Shown here: positions 1 to 11,745 of the stretch, one piece after another
Numbering within the stretch: the first letter of the stretch is position 1
Layout of the letters: the number at the start of each line of letters is the position of its first letter
Assembly (NCBI GenBank): GCA_016748015.1
Contig: JAAOMT010000591.1
Span: forward strand, 66,933-130,932
Direction: 5' to 3'
Source: Geosiphon pyriformis
Taxonomy: Eukaryota > Glomeromycota > Glomeromycetes > Archaeosporales > Geosiphonaceae
DNA: 64,000 bases
The notes under the pieces: generated by a model
Databases searched by the model: none
Told to the model about the DNA's origin: nothing
What the model saw: the letters and a program-made list of their open reading frames with translations, nothing else
Translations under genes and position numbers: made by a program

Positions 1-153
1 AGTTTAAAAGAGTTCTTGTTGTCTGGTGGGACTTCTGGGTGATGTAAAATCTTCTAGTTTTGCAAATCGATTTAAGGGTAAATTAGGTGTTTGTGCTTGT
101 GCAAGTGAAGCTGGAAAAGGTGTGATAGTAAGTGGAAGTTTTAAACTGGTTCC

Positions 154-606
154 TTATTCAGGTGTTTGTAAGTATTTGGCAGTTGTTTTTGGTAGTATTG
201 GAGTATTTGGAGTGGTTTTTGAGTATTGCTTCAATTTTTGTTTGTCTTTGTTGCTTGTTTTTATCTCTAATTCAAAATCAATAGAGTATTGAGACTGTAC
301 TGAATATGTTTCTTTACAGTACTTGATAATGTTAAAATTAAGTTCTTGAAAGTAAGTGGCAAGTGTTTTACTGTTAAGATCTTCAATTCCCAACTGTGAA
401 TAGTGTACTAAATTATTGTAAAGATTGCTTCTAACTTCTGAGATATTGTAATTTCCAAAAAGATAATTGTTGATATGGTTTTCAATGTATTGGTATACTG
501 ATTTCTTGACAACTTCAATTCCGTCTGGAATGTTGAATCTTTGCTTGCAGTGGATGTAAATTGACTGATAATACTCTAGAGTTGTTGCATCTGGTATGAT
601 TGCCAC
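154..606 (-). CDS. gag leader ORF of family C retrotransposon
   Basis: Open frame of about 150 aa with no clear ATG at its start; the first usable codon is GTG, so the start is uncertain. It holds the same place as the leader ORFs of family A (20723-21070) and family B (56169-56498), directly after the PBS. It shares their character: hydrophilic, rich in Asn, Tyr, Ser and Gln, with aromatic residues at intervals and no signal peptide or membrane segment. I infer an N-terminal Gag module. A downstream in-frame stretch (1-150, Pro/Leu/Thr-rich) follows after a stop and probably continued the original protein. No catalytic motif is visible. Confidence 0.45.
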   Translation of the reverse strand: MAIIPDATTLEYYQSIYIHCKQRFNIPDGIEVVKKSVYQYIENHINNYLFGNYNISEVRSNLYNNLVHYSQLGIEDLNSKTLATYFQELNFNIIKYCKETYSVQSQYSIDFELEIKTSNKDKQKLKQYSKTTPNTPILPKTTAKYLQTPE

Positions 607-651
607 TTTAAAGTTGTTTTTGCTGTGTTGTTTCTGTGGGAGAGCACCAAA

Positions 652-1060
652 TGTTACCAGAGGTTTTTGGTCTCTTCTTAGCTCTTGTATGTTTGTTGTA
701 GTGCTGTTAATTCATAACTATGGGAAGTGTTTGAATCTCTGATAACTGAATTTTTTCTTCAAATTATCTCCTATAATTTGAACTGCTGGACTTATAAGTG
801 GAATGGCCAATTTTATGCCAGTTGCTTCATGTAGTTACATTGTAGTAAATGTCAACTCTTTCCCAGGAATTGCTCATCTGAAAGCTCACTAAAAATGTGT
901 AGTTACTTTGCTGTGAAAGTCAATTCTTTTACAGGAATCTTGTCTGTAGGCTACTCTAATGATTATAATAAGAAAATAAAAGAAAGAAAATAAAGAAATG
1001 TAAAAGAAATAGAATTCTGTCAAGGAAAACGTTTTCTATTCAGGCCTAAAGTCACTAACA
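652..1060 (-). repeat. LTR of family C element
   Basis: In minus orientation the block begins TGTTAGTGAC and ends CTGGTAACA, the same TGTTA...TAACA termini as the family A and B LTRs. The PBS lies directly on its inner side. The second LTR is outside the window, so the outer boundary rests on the terminal motif alone. Confidence 0.5.
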
Positions 1061-1639
1061 GTTTACTGAAATTGGTAGCTAATCAATTTCAAAACATTAG
1101 TTGGGTTTTTGGAGATTTTCCAAGTGCAATATTTTAAAAAAATTGGTTTTTCAAATTATTTGATATTTTATTTCTTTTTGTGTATGTAGGAATGGTTCTA
1201 AGTGATAAATCTAAAATAAGATACATTTTTTTGAAGAGAGAAGCTCTTTTTTTATACAACTTATTGTATCACTATTCTATAAACTTGAACTTTGTTTTTT
1301 TCTACAATTTCACTGAACTAAAGATATATTTTGGTAAACTACAAGTTATTTCTGCGAACTATTAGATATTTTGGTGAACTATCAATTATTTCAGTGAATT
1401 TCTACAAATTTCGGCAAACTTTTGAATGTTACATATTTCAGGATATTACATGATTGATCATCACAATTAGGTTACATTTGTGTTATATACAAATTGGGTT
1501 ATTAATTAAGTGATAATTTCGAATATTTTGGTAATGTAATAAGTGATAATTTGAAATAATAATATATGCTAATTAATGATAGAAATTATAAAGATAATTT
1601 CATGCTAAATAATATCTCTAATTTCGTCTGGTAACAATA
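1061..1639. other. AT-rich spacer with degenerate short repeats
   Basis: No gene seen. Positions about 1310-1430 contain three or four imperfect copies of a unit reading roughly TTTGGTGAACTA followed by an ATTATTTC stretch. The remainder is AT-rich without recognisable structure. Confidence 0.4.
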
Positions 1640-1779
1640 TTTTAAAGAGATATTATCTCAACAAGAACAAAATACCATATGAAAACAAGTCTGAAATTAT
1701 TTTATTTAAGACAACTAACTATATTGATGAGAATGCTAAAACTGCCCCACCTCACAACAAGTTATAAAAAATAATAATA

Positions 1780-2965
1780 AAAAAACTATATTACATAGTA
1801 TGCATTCTGATCCAACTGTAGAATACTTTAACAAAGATGCTACCTTCAAAAGAACCCTAAATTTATACTATTGGCCAACAATATACAAAGACATTTTCAA
1901 ATACATGCTCAATTATGACTTATGTTAGCAAAGAAGAGAAGTAAAATTAACAGAACCACTTCAATTCATTCCAGTTGAAAATTTATTTGATAGAATTAGA
2001 ATTAATTTGGTTGAATCTTTCTCAATTATATCTTAAGGAAATTGCTATATCACTGTAGCCATAGACTATTTTACAAAATGGCCAAAAGCCAAAGCAATCC
2101 AAGTGGCCAATGTCAAAACAGTAGCTGAATTTGTGCATCAAGACCTAATTTGCTAACATGGATACCTGAAAGAATTATTATCTAATCAAGAAACACATTT
2201 CATTAATAATATGTTAACTGAACTAAACCAACAGTTTGGAATAAAACAACCCTTATTGTCATCATACTACTCACAAACAAATAGACTGGTAGAACAATTT
2301 AACCAAACATTGTGCAAAGCACTAGCAAAAATAAGTCATAAAAACAAACAAGAATAGGACTTATTCATACTTTTTGTACTCTTTGTATACCAAACATTGA
2401 AACAAAATATGACTTAATTTACACCATTCAAACTAGTTTATGGAAAAAAAGCTATATTACTGATTGAATGAGTAATACCATCATACCCAACAAAAACAAT
2501 CAATAAAGAGAATTTTGAAGCTATCTTATACCAAAGAATGTACTAGCTAATAGAAATGTTAAAAGACAATTATAAAACAGCAGCTGACAATATTAGTTAT
2601 GCTCAAGAATGACAAAAAGAAAGACATAATAACTGCTTACCAAAACAACCAATGGAATTCAAGATTGGAAACCAAGTACTATTACATCATACAAAAGCTG
2701 AGAAACAGTAAAATAGAAAGTTCAATCCAAAGTGGGATGGTCCATTCTACATACACAAAGCTTTAGGAAATGGAGCTTACAAATTACAATTAGAAGACAG
2801 AATTTTAAAGAAAGTAGCACATGGAAATCAGTTAAAAATTTATCATGCAATATAGGAATTATCATTATCAGTACCTCAGCTAGGAACACAAATTTCATTA
2901 ATCAAACTATAAGATATATCATAAGATCTAAAACCAATTATTGTTATCGAAACATAAACAATATA
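1780..2965 (+). pseudogene. Integrase fragment of family A element 4
   Basis: Conceptual translation gives the HHCC zinc finger start (HSDPTVEYF), then the DDE core: first Asp in AIDYFTKWPKAKA, a second acidic-site region reading SNQETHF (Asp changed to Asn), and the Glu retained in LVEQFN. The C-terminal region includes PKWDGPFYI and GNGAYKL, typical of Ty3/Gypsy integrase tails. At least eight in-frame stops are present, most explained by single changes such as CAA to TAA or TGG to TAG. Non-functional. Confidence 0.8.
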
Positions 2966-3010
2966 TAGCAAATTAAATTAGGGAATTCAAATATATATAG
3001 CATCCAAAAA

Positions 3011-3757
3011 ATGGCAAGAAATGATAGAACTTTTAACATGAACCTGTCAGATCAAATTTTACAACTTTTGAAACAATTATTTGATGTAATTCAACAATCC
3101 TCTGCTCAAATAAAAGTGACAATTAATAGAAAAGAGATACAATATAAAGATAAAAGCAAAAAAGGAGAGGGCAAGAGTTCAACTAAAACTAAACAGTCCT
3201 ATTTCTATTCAACATTTGAGAGGGGAAATTGGCGAAAAGCTTCTTTTTGAACAGAACTGAGAATAAAAGAAGTTTATAAAAGATATGTGATCCCCAAGCT
3301 CGAAGAAATAAAGGAAGCTTTAGCTCATGGGATTGATCTCTCTGAAACAGAGGAATAAACACCTGACAATACCTAAGAATAGAAAAAAAGACTTCCTTCA
3401 ACATATTAGTTCTACAAAATTGGTAAATAACTAGATTTGAAGATACTATATGAAGACTCCAGCCAAAAAACTTTTAACAAAAAAGCAATACAACAAGTAG
3501 AAAAATTCATAGAAAAAAGCAATCTGACTTTATATTACAAAGCAGCATACTAACTATATGCCATTTTCTAATATTGTTTAAATATACTGCTATATAGATC
3601 TATAAAAACTATAACAGTTAACAACATAGGACAAATAACCAATCAACAGTTCAAAGATCTATGAAAAACAATACTCAATACAACCATCAAACACTATATA
3701 AACAAAATCAGAATAACAGATATATACAATTTTACAGAAGCTTAATCTTAAAAAGAG
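3011..3757 (+). pseudogene. ORF3 of family A element 4
   Basis: Begins with ATG just downstream of integrase and is open for 79 codons, then continues as a broken frame to just before the polypurine tract. The first part matches the layout of ORF3 in elements 0, 1 and 2: an amphipathic Leu/Gln helix (QILQLLKQLF), a short beta-like ITVNRKEIQY-type segment and a Lys-rich stretch. The end (TEAQS) resembles the EAQY/RAQY ends of the other copies. Function unknown. Confidence 0.6.
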
Positions 3758-3766
3758 AGAAATAAT

Positions 3767-4800
3767 ATTATCTAAGTAGAAAAACTAATCTAAAGTTATG
3801 AAAAAACGTGACCAAAATATGACATAACACAGAATAATACACAATAATGTTGGATAATGCATTATAACTTAGAATAATACAGAATAATGTATTATAACAT
3901 AGAATAACACAGAATAACATGTAATAACACCAGATAACATGTTATAACAGAGAATAAATAGGAATAATGTAGAAAAACAAAGCAATAACAAAAATAGCAA
4001 AGCAATAGTTAGCAATAATGAAACAATTAAAAGCAATCCTGTAAAATCAAAAGAATATATAAAAGCAAATAGTTGTAGAAGTTAGAAAGAATAATATAGA
4101 TACAAATTATTAAACAAAAATCAAATATTTTTACTCCTTTTATTATTTATTCTATTCCATCTTCATCTTTTAAAATAAATCAATTATTGAGAAATCAGAA
4201 TTATGAATTCATGTTTTCAAACTTTGTGAACTTTATATGAATTAACTATTGTTTCATATCTTTATTCCAAAACAGATGCTCTTAGTATAATTACCTTAAA
4301 CTATTAATAATTTGGACTAATTGCTCTTAATCATGACAATTAATAATACTAATTCTTTTTTTTCTTTTATTTTTTTTATTTTTATTTCTTTTCTATTCTT
4401 TTCTTTATTCTTTTGTAAAGCAACAATATAGTAAAATCAACTGTTTGGAAATAAACTTCATAATAGCCTGGTAAACGAAGGAGGCTTTTTCTAAGTTTTG
4501 GATATTAACATTATCTTGTTAGCTTACCAGAAGGGCAAAAAGACAACATCAGACCCTAATGACTGTGTTTGTTAGTTCAGAAAAGATAACTCACATTTAT
4601 AAGAAGTTGCAATTGGTGAAAGCCAAACCTTTGTGCCTTATAACCAAAAAATTCAATAAGTAAATTCACAACCAGTAAATAAAACTTTTAGAAATTAATA
4701 ATCAAGACTAAGCTAGTGGAATTATGTAAAAGATGCAGTACCAATAATTGAGAACACCAAACATTACTATTTCCTTGCTCTATCAAATTTACCTGTAATA
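3767..4800 (+). repeat. 3' LTR of element 4, with internal tandem repeats
   Basis: Preceded by the purine tract AAAAAGAGAGAAATAA. It starts TATTATCTAAG (for TGTTA...) and ends ACCTGTAATA. The AGCCTGGTAAA and GCTTACCAGAAGGGC blocks of family A LTRs recur at about 4465 and 4520. Positions 3815-3990 hold imperfect tandem units built from AGAATAACA and ATGTTATAACA. Confidence 0.6.
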
Positions 4801-5706
4801 TTAGCTAAATAACTGTTTATATATAACAAATACATAAATCACATTTAATTTAAAATTTTAGATAATTGTATTATATTAGATAATAATTAGGCCTTACTCA
4901 TAAACACAAAAAAAAAAGTAATAATAATATATTTTTAATAATTATTAAATTTAAATAACTAAAAAACAAAGTATGTTTAATTATATTTTTAAAAAATTTT
5001 ATTGTTAATTTTATAAACTATATAATCAAAAACAAAATTGACAATTTAGTTTTAAAATAATGTATAAAACAATTATTTTTTAAATTTTAATATTAAACTA
5101 TTTTTTTAACAAAAATTAATTAATTATTTAAAACTAAAAAACAATCAAAGTTTTTAAAACATATAATAATATATTAATATAAATTAGCAAATTTTAATTT
5201 AATATTAATAATTAAGTTAAATACTCTAAAATGTTTTTAATATTAAAAAAATATATATTAACTACAAAATTTTTGAATTTTTAAAAATAGGTAAAATTTT
5301 TTTTAATATTTGTATTTATAGCAGCATTTAAATAAGTTTAAAAAACAAACTTTATATAAACAACTTAACATCGTTTTTAAAACTATTTAAATACAATAAA
5401 ATTAAACAATATTTAAAATATAAATTTAATAAAATCTAATTTTACTTTAAATATAATATTAAAAATAAAAAATTATGATTCAATTACAAATTTAACTGTT
5501 AATTTTTTTTAAGTAGCAAAAAAATTAATATATATTAATTTGAAAAAAAAGATAGTAATTGTTTTTTTTGGTTATTTAAAGAAAATTTTTTTTTGACTTT
5601 TTATTATCATATTATAAATACAATTGATTAAAATTTTTTCATTAAACGAATAATTTCTGAATTTTAATTATTTCAAAACAAATTTGAAAATCAAACAATT
5701 TTTCAT
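4801..5706. other. Very AT-rich intergenic DNA
   Basis: Homopolymer-rich A/T sequence between element 4 and the 3' end of the BMT6 gene. I see no gene, RNA gene or repeat with recognisable ends. Confidence 0.6.
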
Positions 5707-6767
5707 TTAGCAATTTTTACAATACAATCTGATAAAATGCCTCATGTTTTCCAAAGGAGCTATTTGGGGATATTTTAAATTTTCAGGATACCTGCAAATT
5801 TAAATGAAAATTCAATTGAATAGCCAATTCAATAATCAAATACAACGATACACACCTATACCACACAGAGTCATGTGACACCACAACATCAAACTCTTTC
5901 AGGGCATCAAGAAGGAAATAGATCATATAAGTTTTCCCGCCCACATTTAAATTAGAGAACGAACCGGCCGAATCTACTATCTGCAAAATTGAGAGTTAAT
6001 TCGAATGCGTGAAATCAATATTCATTAGCAGATGATGGGTTACCAATAGATGTGTCCCTTTTCGCATATTTTTAGCTAACAATTGAATCATTTCAATAGC
6101 GGCCTTTTTGTTGACAAATAATTCATTCATCACAAACATAAATGTTATAAGATCTGCCATCGCGAACTGTTGTTGTAATTCTTTTGTAGGTTCGAGCACA
6201 TCGCTAACCATGAACACGCATTTCAAAGTATCTACTTTTATTTCCAATTGTTCCCGAATCTTGCTTTCAAGACTATCCAATATTGTGCCCCAATTCACAT
6301 AGTCTTGCATATAGAGGTGTAGTCTCGTATGAGTCGAATTAGCGGTTTTATTTGCGTGATTTAGTGCAGCAGCGAATCCAAGTAATTCGCTACCCGCACC
6401 CGAACCTACGCTGAAAATCCTAGTTTCACGATTATTAATAAGCTCGAATATTTTCTCCTCGTTCTTTATGAGATTATAATAACATAAGGATCGAGTGGGT
6501 ACGTATTTTGCTGAATATATCGAGAGATTCTCCGGATCTTTGAAGATTTGGTTGTAATCACGTTTAAAAAAAGCTGCTTTGATGGCCTGAAGTCTTGTAA
6601 GGAAATCCGAGCTTTCGAAAGTGCTTTCAAACACTTGAGAAATCAAGTTCAAGATCCCTAACATTATAAAGAAAAAATTGAGCTATTGAAATTTTAGAAT
6701 AACCTAAATTTTCATATCGTTTCACACTTTGTTCAAGGTTGTCAGGAAGGGCATCTCCGTGGTTCAT
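5707..6767 (-). CDS. BMT6: 25S rRNA (uridine-N3)-methyltransferase, BMT6 family
   Basis: Predicted S-adenosylmethionine-dependent enzyme of the Bmt6 family, which makes m3U in large-subunit rRNA; it acts in the nucleolus. Model: complement(join(5707..5791,5856..5980,6044..6657,6728..6767)), 287 aa. All introns are GT-AG (64, 63 and 70 bp) and all phases fit. The SAM-binding loop GSGAG is at residues 98-102, preceded by IFSV. A RDYNQIF ... YVPTRSLCYY segment precedes it, and the C-terminus has IVDSAGSFSN and LENMRHFIRLY, as expected for the family. The first exon encodes only 13 codons plus one base. I prefer this start over the ATG at 6664 because it restores a LPDNLEQ-R-ILNLISQVF helix typical of fungal homologues, and the 6664 ATG then overlaps the splice acceptor. 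It lies 92 bp downstream of the next minus-strand gene. Confidence 0.88.
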
Positions 6768-6859
6768 AATGCGTCGGTGATCTAAATGCTAAAAGTTTTC
6801 CTTATAATTCTGTTTTACAATGATTATCTTTTAATGAGGTATTCTAATAGGATAAATAT

Positions 6860-9800
6860 TCAGCCGGCATAAGTTCTACGACTTGGATTCGGTTTTCTTC
6901 TGTAATTAGGCCGTATTATTGGTTTTGTTTGGGATCGTTCAAATTCACTACTAGAAGTGACTAAGTTAGAATTTGTTGAAATAATATTTGGAAGCGGGTC
7001 GCTTGGTTGAATATCTCCTTTAATATCTATTCGGGTAATCTAGGGCACAAAATAAAAAAGATTAAATATAAAAAGGCATTAACTGATATTAGGTAAACAA
7101 TTTTACATACCTTACGTCTTTTAGTCCGTAGCTGAGTACTGGGCGACAGCCATTCGTTCAACGGTTCCCCTTTTGAATCTTTCAATGAAGGAACTACAGA
7201 ATTAGAGAGATTAGGTAATTTCTCTTTATTCTTTTCTAGTCCGTTTACCAGGAAAGAATTCTAGAAATTCAAAATATATTAGTTTCTAATTTTCTCGAGA
7301 ATAAGGCCTGAAAAATAATGTCCTACGTCTGTTAAAAAAGAATCCGTATCAACTTTTAATTCTGCATCAGTTTCATTTTTTGGAGGAAGAGCCTGTTTTT
7401 AAACATTTTCATTAAATAGTCATAATCAATCGTATGAAACAAAAATAAATTACTTTTCGATTTGAAATACCATTGCATCGATCTCTAAGAGAGTTAAATG
7501 TTGGTTATAAGTATTCTCGAGGGAATTAAACTTTGCCACATCGCTTAAAGAATGAAATGGTTTATCGAATGGAATCGATTCTTGCTTGTCCAAAGCATCC
7601 AATAAGGAGGGTACAGTTGAATTATTTCGGCTTTGTCGAATTGGCTAAATTCAACAAATACAGAGATTTTGTTAATTATAATAACAGTATTTATTTTTAG
7701 GGAATTGGTTTACCTTTTGATCGCTGACTCCATCATTGCTTGTTAAAATTTTCAGATCGGTGCGATTAGTTTCGGTATTTGGTTTTGATGCCAAAGGCTT
7801 CTTTTCCTAATCATCAAGTATGTTTTTGATCAAATGACTTTTGATGAAAGCTAAACCAATGTTCAATTGACCCACTATATGTTGTGCAACTCGTCGTTGA
7901 GGCTCTTTTTGATCAAGTTGAGAATGAAGTGACCGCTTGGAGTCAAAAGTAATAATTCCCAAATAAGTGACCAAAGATTTCAAATCCCAATCTAAAAACT
8001 CAATATAAATTTAAAGGAAACATACGATTTCTTCACTTAAGGCTGTTTCCCGACTTTCTGCTTCACGTAGTTTGCAATCACGTTTGCGAATTTCATTTTC
8101 GTGTTCAACCGCAGCCCTTTTGGCAAGGTCTTGATAATATTGAGCTGCCCGGTGAAGAGCTTGGTCAACTGCTTCTTTTTTCTAATAAAAAGTTCAAATA
8201 CCAAATGTTCATTTGGATATTTTTCCCCTTTTGAATATGGAGGAAATAAAAAACCTGAATATCATTGTTGTCTCTTCCTTCAAGTAGCATTCGGTGTTCA
8301 TTCGAGATTTCAATAAATTTGGTCTTTAACTCTAATAGTTCTGCTTCTGTTGAATTTGATTCGATCTTTGAAGAGGATGATTATAACATTTTAGATTTGC
8401 CTTGATCAATAGGTATGCTTCAAGCCATTATACCTGAAAATTTTCAACTGCAGAATTTAATTCTGTTATTTTTTTCTCATGACCAATATTTATACGATCA
8501 ACCTCTGCAATAAGATCTCTATGTTGGACCCCAAGATCCCTTTCTGGTATATCAAGAGTTCCAATAGCAACTAATATGAATGAAATCGGGATTTATTTTG
8601 AAGTTTCAAAAAAATCAGTGAAGGCTAGAATAAATCAAATAACATACTTGAAACCGAGTCGACTATTCGATGATCACGTTCGCTGAGCTGGGCCTCAAGT
8701 TGTTCGATTCTTTTTTGAAGAGTAATCATATATCCAGAAAATAATTTGTTCCTATGAGGCTAATTACTGCTTACCTATCGTTATATAATTCGTTGACCCG
8801 CGTGATTTCCTCAACCTTTCGACAAGAATTTCCGAGTTCTGATTCAAGATGAAATCTTACGGACCGTTCTTCCTGGTAATCAGACTCTAATTTTAAACGT
8901 TGAGTTCGCTCTTCCTTATATTCTCCTTCTAATTTGGCCCGTTCGTTGTTTGTTTCTATTTCCAAGCTCATCCGCTGCTTCTGAAATGCTTCTTGAAATT
9001 GGATGCGCTCTTCCTTGCTCTCGATTTCTATTCTTTGCAGTTCGGCTGCTTGTTTGTTACTTAAAGTATCTTTTTCTTGATCTTTTAATTCTAATTGTTT
9101 TTTTGTGCTGTCTTTTAAAAGTTCAAGCTCTGATTGAAGGTTTTTATATTCCAATTCCGTTGTTCTCAAAGCCAATATTCTAAATAGTTTCTTAAAATCA
9201 ACGGAAGAAACCGATATTTGAAAAACTACACTTGTGCATACCGTTCTTCTTTTTCGCCTATCATGGATCGGACGCGTGCAGTTTCTTGTTTCATAATTTC
9301 TATTGTGGATTCAAGTTGCTGGATTTGATGAGCAAATGTGTTGATCCTGCAAACCAGAAATTGTTATCTAGCCATCGCGTGAAACTGTATAATATACATA
9401 AGAGGCATGGTTGAAAATACTTTTCTTCATTCTCCTTTCTAGAATTTACTTCTATTCGCAATAAATCTTCAGAGCGTTGCTTTGTGAGTTTTAACTGTTG
9501 AATTTCTTCAAAAAGTAAAGATTTTTGGACGCTATTTTCATTCAACATGGAATCAGACTTCGAACGCCAAGCCTCCAAATCAAATGCATATTTTGAAGTC
9601 TTTTCTTCTGCTTTTTGTATCGCTGACCGCAATTGATCAATGGTTTCTTGGTGACGATCATTGGATTCAGTAAGTTTTCCATTAAGTTTTCTCAAATGCT
9701 CTAATTGAGTTGATTCTAAAATATAGTGATGGGCTACTAGTTAACTGGAAAATATCAAAAAAAATTATTTTAGACTGTTAGAAAAAATCAAATATATTTA

Positions 9801-11427
9801 CGAGAATCACAAAGGGAAGCCTTCGCTTCAAGTGCATATTTTTGCTTTGCCATGAGGTTACTATAATCTAATTGAAATTTTTTTTTGGTTATTTAATTGA
9901 AAAGATAACCATGTACCAATATTTAGTGAGTTTGAGGACGTGAAAGTAATGCATACCACGTTTTAGTTTCTTGACTTGATTGTCAATTCTAATTTTCTCC
10001 TTATTGAAACCCTGAATATTCTTGGCCATATCCAAGAGGTTCTTACGAAGGGAAAAATATTTGGTCTTTATAGCTCCAATACGATTACTGTTGCGTTCTG
10101 CACTGTTTTTTTGCCGGTTGATCATTACCTCTATGAATGTAATACGTTCTCTATAGAAATTCAATGTTTTATCACGACTAAAAAGATTATTTCGAAGAGT
10201 TTTAACTAATTCACGCTGGAAATTATATTATATAATTTATGTATAATATGAAAATTAGAGAGTAAATAACCTTATTTATGTGAAATATAGGAAAGTCAAT
10301 ATTAAATAATACTAGAGAACTCACCATATCTATTATTTCAATATCCCTTTGTTTGGCTTCCGTTTTCCATTTTTTTACTACACCCATTACAATTCCCAAT
10401 TCCTCATCCTCCCCCGCTTCCCTAATAGCATGAAAGTCCCTCTCTGATTTTTTTTCTGCCTCTCTCTCCAATTCATTGATCGAATCCATCGTTGGTGGTT
10501 CCTTTGGAATAAAAATATTTGAGCGTTCGGGAGAATCAGGTAATTGTGTATCAGTTTTCTCTAAATCAGCTATCCCCCCGACGGCTTGTGATTTTGGAGT
10601 TCTGGTCAGGGATGTTGAGGGCCTACAATGAGCCCAGGGGGATGGGGTAGGTGTTTGAAAGTAGCAGATGGTTTATTGGAATCATTATTTTGAGAACTAC
10701 CATACCACTCTCCGGAGGGTTTCTCGTTATGCTGGTCAGTAGTTGTCTCAGGGGCATTTTGATCATTAAAAAATAACAGCATAGGATCGTTCTCCTTACT
10801 TTGTAGCCCTAAACTTTGTGATGGAAAGGACTCATGATTCTCGGATAGAGCCGTATATAATTCTAAGTCTTCATTAACAGAAGAATTGAAATTTGATTTA
10901 GGGATTTTGTAAGAAGGCTCCATAGCTTCTGTAGAGGTAATGTAGGAAGTGAGCGGACTTTGAGGGAATTTATCATCTACTGTTGATGCCGTTGTTCCAG
11001 CAAAATCATCAGGGAAGGAAGTAAGGTTATTAAAATTATTGGTAAAATGGTTTGAGCTCGGATTGTTAGACTGTTCATTTACTGGTTGACTATAACAGAG
11101 AGTCGAAGATGCTGCTTCTGAATTATTTTGAAAATCTTTGAAAGAGAGACGTTTTGTGCTAGATTTTGTTCTAAAAAGGGGCTGGGCGAAAACATTTAAG
11201 GGCTTTTGTGATGATTTTTGCGCTTGGTTTTCTTTAACACCAAGGTCTTGCGAAGAAACAGAAAGTCTAAGAGGCTCTTCTTGTGCCGAGTGGCGCGAAC
11301 GCCCAAAAAAGAAGTCTCTTTTCTTAGGTAGGTCAGTGTCAGAGCTAGAGTGGACAGTAAGTATAGAGTTATTGGGCATAGAACTTCCTTTGATATTGAG
11401 AGATTGGTCGGCAAGTTCGGTTTCCAT
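6860..11427 (-). CDS. Long coiled-coil protein, 17 exons, function unknown
   Basis: I do not recognise the family. Model: complement(join(6860..7039,7111..7260,7327..7392,7471..7644,7714..7806,7876..7935,8026..8181,8255..8365,8434..8570,8648..8709,8775..9179,9242..9346,9421..9715,9802..9867,9957..10215,10325..10622,10706..11427)), 1112 aa. Every junction is GT-AG with introns of 62-109 bp, and the frame stays open throughout. Residues 1 to about 290 are Ser/Asn/Pro-rich and probably disordered. Residues about 300-880 are heptad-rich coiled coil (for example LEKTD, IEQLEAQLSERD, an ERAKLEGEYKEERTQRLKLE repeat region). The tail is Ser/Lys/Arg-rich with RTKRRK, a possible nuclear localisation signal, and ends NPSRRTYAG. 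No membrane segment. The layout is that of structural coiled-coil proteins of chromosomes, spindle poles or the nuclear envelope; that is only analogy. Confidence 0.85.
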
Positions 11428-11539
11428 ACTAACGCAAGGCTGTTGGTGATAAAGCAAAGAGTGGAACTCTAAATTTTTTGACGCGTAGATTATGATTGGA
11501 TTGATCAGGTTTTGATTTTACATTTGGTTAATCTGACTG

Positions 11540-11745
11540 ATTGTTATGAGTTGGAACAGGATTCGAGTTGATTTGGGATTCTAATTTAACTTGAGTTAAT
11601 CCGGAATCCTTAATTCAACTCTGTGCTGATTCCGAATTAACTCAACCAATTACATTATTTGGTTAATTGGCCAGTAAAAAGTTTTCCTTTCATTAGCCAA
11701 TCAAAAAAATCAAAGTTTTGATATTTGACGTATTTTTTTATTATT
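11540..11745 (+). repeat. Left copy of inverted repeat IR-A
   Basis: Matches 60213-60392 in reverse orientation over about 170 bp with scattered substitutions and one 29-bp length difference. The repeat contains its own smaller inverted arms (GAGTTAATCCGGAATC against GATTCCGAATTAACTC). It lies about 110 bp upstream of the coiled-coil gene start. It could be one end of a composite element or an independent MITE-like foldback copy. Confidence 0.75.

Larger units (their letters stand above)
1..1060 (-). mobile_element. Ty3/Gypsy-like LTR retrotransposon, family C, 5' end only
   Basis: An LTR-like block (652-1060) is followed, reading on the minus strand, by a primer-binding-type sequence at 634-649 and then a leader/gag open reading frame (154-606). 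The order LTR, PBS, gag on the minus strand is that of an LTR retrotransposon. The rest of the element lies beyond the left edge, so its pol is not visible. The PBS starts TGGTGCTCTC, as in families A and B of this window, which supports assignment to the same broad group. Confidence 0.55.
1640..4800 (+). mobile_element. 5'-truncated family A Ty3/Gypsy element (element 4)
   Basis: Carries only the 3' part of a family A element: integrase, ORF3, polypurine tract and 3' LTR, in the same order as the complete copies further right. Gag, protease, dUTPase and RT are missing. It is more diverged from the three nested copies than they are from one another, and it has many in-frame stops, so it is older or from another subfamily. 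The left break near 1640 is approximate. Confidence 0.75.

Noticed and set aside
6658-6664. ATG at 6664 as the start of BMT6
   Set aside because: It overlaps the AATGTTAG acceptor of a good 70-bp intron; splicing to an upstream 40-bp exon gives a better family-like N-terminus.
7936-8025. Extra exon of the coiled-coil gene reading DWDLKSLVTYLGIITFDSK
   Set aside because: No AG acceptor puts it in frame; joining 8026 to 7935 gives a normal 90-bp intron and keeps the coiled coil in register.
8752-8774. A 23-bp intron in the coiled-coil gene
   Set aside because: Too short to be spliced; the acceptor at 8710 gives a 65-bp intron in the same phase.
9976-10209. Plus-strand ORF in the coiled-coil gene region
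   Set aside because: Shadow of exon 3 on the other strand.
11138-11449. 103-codon plus-strand ORF opposite the coiled-coil gene
   Set aside because: It is antisense to the first exon of a well-supported 17-exon gene and has no features of its own.
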